The notes under the pieces are model-generated. The model ran no database searches. It saw nothing but the letters and a program-made list of their open reading frames with translations, and was not told where the DNA came from. Source: Spirosoma fluviale (GTDB lineage: Bacteria > Bacteroidota > Bacteroidia > Cytophagales > Spirosomataceae). Taken from it: 20,791 nt of DNA. Numbering within the stretch: position 1 is the stretch's first letter; the number at the start of each line of letters is the position of its first letter. A program made the translations under genes and the position numbers. Where the stretch lies: assembly GCA_945860325.1 (NCBI GenBank), contig CAMARL010000011.1:1-20791 (forward strand). Direction: 5' to 3'. Shown one piece after another: positions 1 to 6,746 of this stretch.

Positions 1-877
1 AATCATGTCCGGCGCGGTCAGTAATGTAGGTAATTAATTGGGTCGACGTGCCTTCCGGTCTACCTAATTTTTCATCCATGATTTTACATAAAAGATGTAC
101 AAGATCGATATTTTTCCACTCGTTAAATCCACCAATGTTGTAGGTTTCGCCTATTTTACCCTCATGAAATACGGTGTCAATCGCCCTAGCATGGTCAATA
201 ACATACAGCCAATCTCGCACATTTTCGCCTTTCCCATACACTGGCAAAGGTTTATTGTGCATGATATTATGAATCATTAAAGGGATTAATTTTTCTGGAA
301 AGTGATTGGGTCCGTAGTTATTGGAACAATTTGTGATGACTGTTGGCAAGCCATACGTCTCATGGAATGCTCTTACGAAATGATCTGAACTTGCTTTTGA
401 GGCTGAATAAGGCGACCTAGGATCATATGGAGTGGTTTCAAGAAAAAACTCATCAGGATTATGCAATTCACCATAAACCTCGTCGGTGGAGATGTGGTAA
501 AATCTTTTTCCTTCATATTGGCCATTCCAATGCTTTTTGGCTGCTTGTAAAAGATTAGCCGTGCCCAAAACATTGGTTTTTACGAAGGCTAATGGATCTG
601 TAATGGACCTGTCGACATGCGATTCTGCAGCTAAATGTAATACCCCGTCAAATTTAAATGTGGCAAAGAGTTGGTCTATTTCCTCTGCATCTGTGATATC
701 AGCTTTGATAAAATGGTAGTTGGCAGCTGTGGCCACATCTTCATTATTGGCCAAATTACCAGCATACGTAAGAGCATCTAGGTTATAGATTTGATATTCA
801 GGGTATTTATTGACAAACAAACGCACCACATGTGAGCCAATAAAACCTGCGCCTCCGGTGATTACAATTTTTTTCAT
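1..877 (-). CDS. rfbB: dTDP-glucose 4,6-dehydratase, C-terminus cut by window edge
   Basis: Converts dTDP-glucose to dTDP-4-keto-6-deoxyglucose in the cytoplasm, an early step of dTDP-L-rhamnose and related deoxysugar synthesis. Translating the reverse complement from the ATG at 877-875 gives about 292 uninterrupted residues; family members have about 350, so roughly the last 60 lie beyond base 1. Visible motifs are the Rossmann GGAGFIG (residues 8-14), HLAAESHVDRSI (81-92), the catalytic Thr-Asp-Glu of STDEVYG (T131, D132, E133) and YxxxK (Y157, K161). NCSNNYGPNHFPEKLIP and VRDWLYV, both typical of RmlB, follow. The Asp-Glu pair separates it from GalE. It starts 4 bases after the galE stop on the same strand, so the two are probably cotranscribed. 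Confidence 0.96.
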   Translation of the reverse strand, partial: MKKIVITGGAGFIGSHVVRLFVNKYPEYQIYNLDALTYAGNLANNEDVATAANYHFIKADITDAEEIDQLFATFKFDGVLHLAAESHVDRSITDPLAFVKTNVLGTANLLQAAKKHWNGQYEGKRFYHISTDEVYGELHNPDEFFLETTPYDPRSPYSASKASSDHFVRAFHETYGLPTVITNCSNNYGPNHFPEKLIPLMIHNIMHNKPLPVYGKGENVRDWLYVIDHARAIDTVFHEGKIGETYNIGGFNEWKNIDLVHLLCKIMDEKLGRPEGTSTQLITYITDRAGHD

Positions 878-881
878 ATAC

Positions 882-1895
882 TTATAATAGGGCTTTTTGC
901 CAAGCCCATGCATCTTTTAAGGATTCTTCTAAACTTCTTTTTGACTGCCAACCTAAAATATCTTTTGATTTGCCAATAGCCGCATAAACAGCGGTTATAT
1001 CGCCTGACCTCCGAGGTTTTAATTCATAATTTACTTTTTCTCCTGTAATCTTTTCAAAAGCTTGAATGATTTGTAAAACGGAAGTTCCATCGCCGGTACC
1101 TATGTTGAAAAAATCATAGTAAGAAGAAGCCTCTTTTTGTTCTAAAAGGTGTTTCAATGCTTTTACATGTGCTTCAGCTAAGTCACACACATGAATATAA
1201 TCTCTGACTGCTGAACCATCTGAGGTAGGGTAATCCGTTCCAAAAACCTGTAGTGGGCCTCTTAATCCAGCGACAGATTGAGTTAAAAAAGGAATTAAAT
1301 TTGCTGGTGGCCCTAGGGGTAATTCGCCTATTAATGCACTTTTATGGGCACCAATGGGGTTAAAGTAGCGAAGTGAGATGGCTTTCAAATCGTTGGACGC
1401 TTGCGTAGTATCTGCAATAATTTCTTCACACATCTGTTTGGTATTTCCATAAGGGGAAATAGCTACTTGGACGGGTGATTTTTCAGTGACTGGAAGTTCG
1501 GCTGGTTGGCCATAAACGGTACAGGAACTTGAAAAAACTAGGTTTTTAATGTTATGCTCCTGCATTTTCTCTAAGAGTAAAATGGTGGAAGCCACATTGT
1601 TTTTGTAATATTTTAAGGGATTTTCGACGGATTCACCGACTGCTTTTGACGCGGCAAAATGAATAACCCCATCTATTTTATGTTCTTTAAATACTTGATC
1701 GTATGTTTTCGGATCATTGACATCCAAATGATAGTAAACGACGGGCGATTGACAAATGGTTTCTAAATTCTGAATGACATGAATGGAGGAGTTCGAGAAA
1801 TTGTCTACAATAATTGGGTTAAACCCATCTTCTTTTAAGACAACATAGGTGTGGGAACCTATAAATCCTGCGCCGCCAGTAATTAAAATATTCAT
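882..1895 (-). CDS. galE: UDP-glucose 4-epimerase
   Basis: Interconverts UDP-glucose and UDP-galactose with bound NAD+; a cytoplasmic supplier of sugars for surface glycans and galactose use. The 337-residue protein has the usual length. It shows GGAGFIGSH (7-15), FSSSCTVYG (121-129, with the catalytic Ser/Thr region around S124) and YGNTK (catalytic Y149 and K153, the same numbering as the E. coli enzyme). It also has the C-terminal segment RDYIHVCDLAEAH and a substrate-binding stretch with RRSGD. It lies upstream of rfbB in transcription order with a 4-base gap, so an envelope-sugar operon is likely. Because galE-like epimerases overlap in specificity, the exact UDP-sugar acted on is not certain. 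Confidence 0.95.
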   Translation of the reverse strand: MNILITGGAGFIGSHTYVVLKEDGFNPIIVDNFSNSSIHVIQNLETICQSPVVYYHLDVNDPKTYDQVFKEHKIDGVIHFAASKAVGESVENPLKYYKNNVASTILLLEKMQEHNIKNLVFSSSCTVYGQPAELPVTEKSPVQVAISPYGNTKQMCEEIIADTTQASNDLKAISLRYFNPIGAHKSALIGELPLGPPANLIPFLTQSVAGLRGPLQVFGTDYPTSDGSAVRDYIHVCDLAEAHVKALKHLLEQKEASSYYDFFNIGTGDGTSVLQIIQAFEKITGEKVNYELKPRRSGDITAVYAAIGKSKDILGWQSKRSLEESLKDAWAWQKALL

Positions 1896-1922
1896 TTGTT
1901 TCTTTTCAGATTAAATCAATAA

Positions 1923-1930
1923 CAAATTTA
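1923..1930 (-). promoter_or_regulatory. Predicted -7 element for galE-rfbB
   Basis: The plus strand reads CAAATTTA, whose complement TAAATTTG matches the Bacteroidota TAnnTTTG element. It lies 28 bases before the galE ATG, which would give a leader of about 20 nt. No exact TTTG is seen at the expected -33 distance, so support is moderate. Confidence 0.4.
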
Positions 1931-1998
1931 GGTCGATTTTCCCCTTTAAAAAAATTATGTGTTAAAACATTTATTGTGAGGTCTTTTGGGCTAATCTT

Positions 1999-2029
1999 TT
2001 TGATTTAATGCGAATAGTCTATATTTTTG
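1999..2029 (+). promoter_or_regulatory. Predicted promoter of the SirB1-like gene
   Basis: TTTG at 1999-2002 is followed after 19 bases by TATTTTTG at 2022-2029, matching the Bacteroidota TTTG-N(17-23)-TAnnTTTG pattern. Transcription would begin near 2036. That is downstream of the ATG at 2008 and upstream of the ATG at 2047, which favours the later start codon. Confidence 0.5.
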
Positions 2030-2046
2030 AATTAATTATTCCAAAA

Positions 2047-2880
2047 ATGACTGAGCCAGCGATTAAAGCGATGATTCAATTGATGGACGACTCTGATAAA
2101 GAAGTTGTTCAAATGGTTGAGGACAAGATTCGAACCTTGGGTCCAGCCATTATTCCAATTCTTGAATCTGAGTGGGAAAATCTTAGTTTGAATCCAATTT
2201 TGCAAGTAAAAATCGAAAACTTAATTCATGATTTCCAATTGGAATCCATGAAAAGCAAATTGATGCATTGGAAGCAGGGCGGTGCCATGGATTTATTGGA
2301 AGGCATGTGGATCATAGCTACTTATCGTTTTCCTGATTATTCTTTTACGGCTTTAAAGCAGGAAATGGAACAATTGTATTTTGATGTATGGCCTCAAATT
2401 AGGGAGAATTTGCATCCAATGGACCAAGTTAAGGTATTGAATGGGGTGATTTTTGACCAATTGAAATTTGGCGCCAATACAAAAAATTTCCATGCGGCAA
2501 ATAACTCATTTTTAAATGTCGTTTTAGAGTCCAAAAAAGGAAATCCAATTAGCCTTTGTGTGATTTATATGTGGATTGCTCAGAAGTTGGGCTACCCGAT
2601 TTATGGCGTAAACTTACCTAATTTGTTCGTATTGACCTATAAGCAGAAAGAAATTCAGTTTTACATCAATGTGTTTAATAAGGGTTTGATTTTTAATCGA
2701 GTGGATATAGACAATTATTTGGCTCAATTAAATCTAACGCCTAATGATATCTATTATAATCCATGCTCTAATTTAGAGATTATACGTCGAGTATTGAGAA
2801 ATTTAATTATGGCCTATGAGAAGTCGGGCGATGAAGATTACAAAGCGGAATTAACGGATTTAATTGCTTCTCTTGACTAG
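2047..2880 (+). CDS. SirB1/transglutaminase-like family protein
   Basis: A 277-residue protein of the SirB1-type transglutaminase-like family (Transglut_core2). Its biochemical role is poorly defined, and many members may lack protease or transglutaminase activity. The recognisable part is in the middle: FDQLKFGANTKNFHAANNSFLNVVLESKKGNPISLCVIYMWIAQKLG, where SKKGNPISL and the following cysteine give the family signature. The N-terminal ~80 residues look like a HEAT-like helical region (DDSDKEVVQMVEDKIRTLGPAIIPIL). An in-frame ATG also occurs at 2008, adding 13 hydrophobic residues. I chose 2047 because the protein then begins MTEPAIKAMIQLMDD and a good promoter overlaps the earlier ATG. The stop codon shares bases with the stop of the convergent phosphopantetheinyl transferase. 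Confidence 0.8.
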   Translation: MTEPAIKAMIQLMDDSDKEVVQMVEDKIRTLGPAIIPILESEWENLSLNPILQVKIENLIHDFQLESMKSKLMHWKQGGAMDLLEGMWIIATYRFPDYSFTALKQEMEQLYFDVWPQIRENLHPMDQVKVLNGVIFDQLKFGANTKNFHAANNSFLNVVLESKKGNPISLCVIYMWIAQKLGYPIYGVNLPNLFVLTYKQKEIQFYINVFNKGLIFNRVDIDNYLAQLNLTPNDIYYNPCSNLEIIRRVLRNLIMAYEKSGDEDYKAELTDLIASLD

Positions 2881-3497
2881 TTTTCGATGGCGATAGAACA
2901 TGCAAAATGTTCAAATTCTTCCATGCTAATCGTTATTTTTTTATCTCTAACGTATATTTCAAACGGATTAGTAGCTAAATGAGGTAGCTCAATATCTTGT
3001 TGGAATGCTAAACCTGGAACGCCCATTGCCTTATAAATAGCCTCTTTGCAAGTCCAAGCCTTTGTTAAATCGGCGTGTGAATTTTGCCAACGACTCCACT
3101 CTTCCGCGGATAAGAATCGAGTACCAATTTTTTCTACATTTCTCCCAAAGCGTTCAAGGTCGATCCCGACTGATTTTTTATGGCTAATGACTGCAGCCAC
3201 AAATGGGAATGAATGACTTAATGAAATGTGATAATCGGATTGATCAAAATAGGGCCTATTTCTGTCATCCTTTTTTAAATCCCAAGGACCCTTAGAAATT
3301 TGTTGGCATAAGGTCCAAAGACAAAATCTGGCGGCTGAGGATTCTAATTTCTTTTGCGAGACAATTTCATGATCCTTGTTTGTGGTCCAATTTTCTGGAA
3401 AGGTTTGAAAAAAGGATAGGTCCTCCGTAATTTCCCAAATCATCCATTGTAAAGAAGTGGACGATAATAATAATGATTTGGATGAAATTCGAGGCAT
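2877..3497 (-). CDS. 4'-phosphopantetheinyl transferase superfamily protein
   Basis: Transfers the 4'-phosphopantetheine arm of coenzyme A to a serine of a carrier protein. Its length (206 residues), longer than a typical AcpS, suggests the Sfp-like two-half fold. Visible signature: SVGIDLERFGR (Mg-binding D113 and E115), FLSAEEWSRW (around 128-137) and WTCKEAIYKAMGV (148-160, E152 and K156). An N-terminal half with RFCLWTLCQQI and ISLSHSFPFVAAVIS (91-105) also fits. No carrier protein, fatty-acid or polyketide gene is nearby, so the partner cannot be named; holo-ACP synthesis is plausible. It is transcribed divergently from the WD40 gene and converges on the SirB1-like gene with a 4-base overlap. 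Confidence 0.88.
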   Translation of the reverse strand: MPRISSKSLLLSSTSLQWMIWEITEDLSFFQTFPENWTTNKDHEIVSQKKLESSAARFCLWTLCQQISKGPWDLKKDDRNRPYFDQSDYHISLSHSFPFVAAVISHKKSVGIDLERFGRNVEKIGTRFLSAEEWSRWQNSHADLTKAWTCKEAIYKAMGVPGLAFQQDIELPHLATNPFEIYVRDKKITISMEEFEHFACSIAIEN

Positions 3498-3575
3498 GAA
3501 TGAATGTATTTGCTTGTAAAATTATCATTTTTGTAATTAATTATTTTTTTAAATTTTACTCGCTGAGTCAAAATC

Positions 3576-4472
3576 TTGGAAATACAAAGAATTGACACTT
3601 TTTCAGGGCATAAAGCCCCCATTTATTCCTTAGAAGAGGGGAGGGAACCTCATTTTATTTATTCGGCGGGTTCGGATGGATGGGTGGTCGAGTGGAATTT
3701 GCAGAAGCCTGATGTAGGGAAGGTTTTGGCACATATAGAGGGCTCCGTTTATTGTTTGAAGTTGGATAGGTCAACGAATATTTTTTGGGTGGGGCAAAAT
3801 TTTGAAGGAATCCATGGGGTTCAAATCAGCGACCAGAGTCGAGTATTTTCTATTTCCATGCCTAAGAAGGCTATTTTTGATATTTGTTTTTTGGGAAATC
3901 AAGTTTGGGTGGCACATGATCATGGCTTGATATCTGTGATCGATAAAGAAAGTCTACAAATTATTAAGCACATTAAGTCGGGTGATAAAAGTGCGCGCAA
4001 ATTTTGTTTGTTGGGCCAAGATAAAATAGCCATAGGATTTAGTGATGGTTTTATTCGTGTTTTCAACAAGAATTTCGAAATGGAATATGCATGGCTTGCC
4101 CACGAACTATCTGTTTTTTCAATGATTTATGAGGAATCATTTAATTATTTACTTTCGGTCGGCCGTGATGCTAAGATAAAACGTTGGTCATTAAATGAAG
4201 AAAAGAGTCATTTAGTCCTAGAAGTCGCGGCTCATATTTATGCCATTCATGATGTAGTTATAAGTCCCGATCAACAATTTTTTGCGACTGCGAGCATGGA
4301 CAAAACGATCAAAATATGGAGCTCAAATGACTTGGCCTTATTAAAGGTGATTGACGCTCCCCGATATGGCTCCCACAAAAATTCGGTGAATAAATTGCTA
4401 TGGTCCAACTATCAAGATTATTTGGTTTCAGCTTCTGACGATAAAAATATTTCCATTTGGAAAATACATTAA
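3576..4472 (+). CDS. Seven-bladed WD40 beta-propeller protein (TTG start)
   Basis: A cytoplasmic beta-propeller of 298 residues, with no signal peptide or membrane segment. Seven WD-like repeats can be counted from FSGHKAPIYSL to the C-terminal NISIWKIH. The best preserved are DGWVVEWNL, DAKIKRWSL, DKTIKIWSS and DKNISIWKI, each ending a blade. Such propellers are protein-binding platforms; no enzymatic site is seen. The start is unusual: an in-frame stop lies at 3564-3566 and the first blade begins at residue ~9, so the only reasonable start is TTG at 3576. A near-consensus -7 element, TAAATTTT, sits at 3550-3557 with TTTG at 3530-3533. The DivIVA-domain gene follows 25 bases downstream, suggesting cotranscription and a possible shared role. 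Confidence 0.82.
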   Translation: MEIQRIDTFSGHKAPIYSLEEGREPHFIYSAGSDGWVVEWNLQKPDVGKVLAHIEGSVYCLKLDRSTNIFWVGQNFEGIHGVQISDQSRVFSISMPKKAIFDICFLGNQVWVAHDHGLISVIDKESLQIIKHIKSGDKSARKFCLLGQDKIAIGFSDGFIRVFNKNFEMEYAWLAHELSVFSMIYEESFNYLLSVGRDAKIKRWSLNEEKSHLVLEVAAHIYAIHDVVISPDQQFFATASMDKTIKIWSSNDLALLKVIDAPRYGSHKNSVNKLLWSNYQDYLVSASDDKNISIWKIH

Positions 4473-4497
4473 AGATTTTATTTATTTTAGCAGTTAT

Positions 4498-5310
4498 ATG
4501 AGTGATAAAAAGCAAATTCCGGACGTAGCGTTTTCAAGATCATTTCGTGGGTATGATGTATCTGAGGTAAATGAATATGTTCAAAATGTGAATGCTTATG
4601 AGGTTTCTGTTCAGCACACAATTGAAAAATTAGAGTCCAAAGTAGGCGATTTAGAAACTGAAATTCAACGCTTACGAGAGTTGGAATCCTCTTTATTTCG
4701 TGCTATGAAAATGGCTGAGGAAGCGCAGGAGAATTGGAAAATAAAAATGACGCAAGAGGAAGAGGAACAAAAAATAAGCACCCAAAAACATACAAAAAAA
4801 GTCATTGAAGACGCCACAAAAGAAGCTGAGAAAATTAAATTTTTAGCTGAGTCTGAAAAGAAGCAATTACTAATGGGTGCTAGTCAGGAATTAAAAGAGC
4901 AAGAGCGAGGGTTAAAAACATTAAAAGAAGCCCAGCGTGAAATAGCCAGGCAATTGTCGTCGGTAGCCAATTTGACTTTAGGCCAATTAAGTTCATGGGA
5001 AGTCTTTAAAAATGAAGTAACCGAAGTTTTACCTATTGAAAAGCCAGCGAAGGAAAAACTAATCGTTAAAAAAGCGAGTGCTGTTAAAAAGGTGAATACA
5101 GTCACCAATGTCAAGAAGAAGGTTGATTTACCCCAAAAAAATCAAGTAAAATCCAGTGCAAAAAAGAATGTCAATCCAAAAAAGAAATTGACTACTTCTC
5201 AATTGTCAACCGAAAATGGGGGGGATGACGGTTTACCTACTTTAAATAAAGTTTTAGCTGCTTATGCTAAATCTACTGGCCCCAAGGGTAAAATCGGGGA
5301 CATAAATTAA
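4498..5310 (+). CDS. DivIVA-domain coiled-coil protein with lysine-rich tail
   Basis: A 270-residue protein. The N-terminus (about residues 8-28) carries the DivIVA-type signature FSRSFRGYDVSEVNEYVQ. In DivIVA/GpsB proteins this segment forms the membrane-curvature or partner-binding head. Residues ~35-170 are highly charged and heptad-like (KLESKVGDLETEIQRLRELESSL and more), predicting a long coiled coil. Residues ~185-235 are very rich in lysine, with KKVNTVTNVKKKVD and KKNVNPKKKL, and the protein ends in a distinct tail, GLPTLNKVLAAYAKSTGPKG. DivIVA proteins organise cell poles, septa or growth zones in Gram-positive bacteria; the function in Bacteroidota is not established. It lies between the WD40 gene and folB (5-base gap), probably one operon. 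The basic tail could bind nucleic acid or anionic lipid (inference). Confidence 0.82.
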   Translation: MSDKKQIPDVAFSRSFRGYDVSEVNEYVQNVNAYEVSVQHTIEKLESKVGDLETEIQRLRELESSLFRAMKMAEEAQENWKIKMTQEEEEQKISTQKHTKKVIEDATKEAEKIKFLAESEKKQLLMGASQELKEQERGLKTLKEAQREIARQLSSVANLTLGQLSSWEVFKNEVTEVLPIEKPAKEKLIVKKASAVKKVNTVTNVKKKVDLPQKNQVKSSAKKNVNPKKKLTTSQLSTENGGDDGLPTLNKVLAAYAKSTGPKGKIGDIN

Positions 5311-5315
5311 TCTAG

Positions 5316-5678
5316 ATGCGTGTTTGGCAGATTAAATTAGAAAACTTGAAATTCTTTTCATTTCATGGATTGTTTCCAGAAGAGCGTATTCTTGGGAATG
5401 AATTCACCATATCTGTTTCTGTGGATCGAATTTCAAATGAAATATTTTCAGAAAATTTAGAACAATCCATAGATTACGGAGTTATCTTTTCAATTTGTTC
5501 TGAAGTTATGCAGAGCCCCGTTGATTTATTAGAGACCATTTGCGAGCAAATCGTTGCTAAAATTCAATTAATTTGTCCCGATTATCAATTAATTGAAATT
5601 AGTGTGACTAAAGACAATCCACCATTAGGTCAGTTGGCGGGTCATTCTACCGTTAAATTATCAGTATCTAAAGATTAG
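5316..5678 (+). CDS. folB: Dihydroneopterin aldolase
   Basis: Cleaves 7,8-dihydroneopterin to 6-hydroxymethyl-7,8-dihydropterin and glycolaldehyde in tetrahydrofolate synthesis. At 120 residues the length is standard. Visible family features are FHGLFPEER (16-24, with the conserved catalytic glutamate at 22/23), SIDYGVIFSI (51-60), LLETICEQI (71-79, with the substrate-binding E73) and VTKDNPPLGQLAGHSTV (97-113, catalytic-type K99). It follows the DivIVA-domain gene after 5 bases, so it is probably the last gene of the WD40-DivIVA-folB transcript. The folate partner folC lies 15 kb away at the right edge of the window. Confidence 0.94.
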   Translation: MRVWQIKLENLKFFSFHGLFPEERILGNEFTISVSVDRISNEIFSENLEQSIDYGVIFSICSEVMQSPVDLLETICEQIVAKIQLICPDYQLIEISVTKDNPPLGQLAGHSTVKLSVSKD

Positions 5679-5699
5679 TTTAATTGAATGATTATCATG

Positions 5700-5707
5700 T
5701 AAATTTG
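5700..5707 (+). promoter_or_regulatory. Predicted -7 element for the LacI-type regulator
   Basis: TAAATTTG is an exact TAnnTTTG match 16 bases before the regulator's ATG. Only a TTTA (5679-5682) is present at the -33 distance, so the regulator may also be read through from folB. Confidence 0.4.
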
Positions 5708-5723
5708 TTAAAATTTTCATCGT

Positions 5724-6746
5724 ATGCGTCATCAAGTAACCATCAAAGACATTGCTAAGCGACTGAATATTTCGGTGGCTACGGTCTCTAGGGCCTTGAG
5801 GGATTTACCGGATATCCATCCTGACACTAAAAAAATGGTGGTTGATTTAGCTGAGGAATTAGATTACCAGCCTAATGTTTTAGCCACAAGTTTAGTTAAG
5901 AGTAAGACTAAAACCTTAGGTGTTATAGTTCCTGACCTCGGCTATTACTTTTTTTCTGCTGTTTTAAAATCAATTGAGGAAGCAGCCATTGCAGCCGGAT
6001 ATAGTTTGTTGATTACGCAGACGCAGGAATCTTACGAGCGGGAATTGATTAATATTCAGAATTTATCCAGAGGCCAGGTAGAAGGTATCATTATTTCTTT
6101 GTCCAGGGAAACGGTGAATTTAGATCATTTAACCCGTTTGCAAAGACGGGGGATTCCTTTAGTATTTTTTGATCGGGATAGTGATGAAATTCATGCGTCA
6201 AAAGTGATGGTTGACAATGAGCAATCAGCTTTTGAAGCGGTTAAGCATTTATTACTAGCGGGCTGCCAACGGATTGCTTTCCTTGCCGGACCTAAAAATG
6301 TATCCGTTAGTAACCAGCGAATATCAGGCTATTTAAGAGCGTTAGCTGAGTCGGGTGTCAAAGAAGATTTAAAGTTAATTATACATTCAGATTACATTCA
6401 AGATTCTGCGACTCTTTGTACGCAAGAGTTAATGAAAGCTAAAAATAGGCCTGATGGCATTTTAGTTGTTTCGGACCGACTAGCCTTAGGCGTTTTGGTG
6501 GCCTTGAGAGGTTTAAATATTTCAGTTCCGGAGGAAGTCAAAATAGTTAGTTTTAATAATGAACCTATTTGTTCAATTGTTTCACCTTCGATTTCTTCGG
6601 TTTCGCAGCCATTAGAGGAGATTGGTCGCTTGTCTGTAGAGTTATTATTAGACCAAATTAATCACAAAGGAGAGGATTTGAAACCAAGGGTGGAAGTATT
6701 AAAGACTCAATTAATGGTGCGGGAGTCTTCTTCTAAAAGGAATTAG
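5724..6746 (+). CDS. LacI/GalR-family transcriptional regulator
   Basis: A sugar-responsive DNA-binding repressor by family. The N-terminal helix-turn-helix is clear (residues ~5-50: VTIKDIAKRLNISVATVSRALRD, then the hinge-helix segment LDYQPNVLATSLVKSKTKT). The hinge leads into the periplasmic-binding-protein-like effector domain starting TLGVIVPDLGYYFFSAVLKSIEEAA. Full length (340 residues) is typical. LacI-type regulators usually act on adjacent transporter or glycosidase genes, but none is present here. Upstream is folB and downstream, in opposite orientation, is a secreted phosphatase whose 3' end overlaps this gene by 14 bases. The target and ligand therefore cannot be inferred; it may act at a distance or on its own promoter. 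Confidence 0.93.
   Translation: MRHQVTIKDIAKRLNISVATVSRALRDLPDIHPDTKKMVVDLAEELDYQPNVLATSLVKSKTKTLGVIVPDLGYYFFSAVLKSIEEAAIAAGYSLLITQTQESYERELINIQNLSRGQVEGIIISLSRETVNLDHLTRLQRRGIPLVFFDRDSDEIHASKVMVDNEQSAFEAVKHLLLAGCQRIAFLAGPKNVSVSNQRISGYLRALAESGVKEDLKLIIHSDYIQDSATLCTQELMKAKNRPDGILVVSDRLALGVLVALRGLNISVPEEVKIVSFNNEPICSIVSPSISSVSQPLEEIGRLSVELLLDQINHKGEDLKPRVEVLKTQLMVRESSSKRN

Noticed and set aside
95..719. Small ORFs on either strand within 1-877
   Set aside because: The whole stretch is one uninterrupted minus-strand frame encoding a clear RfbB, so the others are shadows.
2008..2046. Upstream ATG as the start of the SirB1-like gene
   Set aside because: A promoter -7 element (2022-2029) lies within this extension and the added residues do not look like part of the protein family; it is kept only as an alternative.
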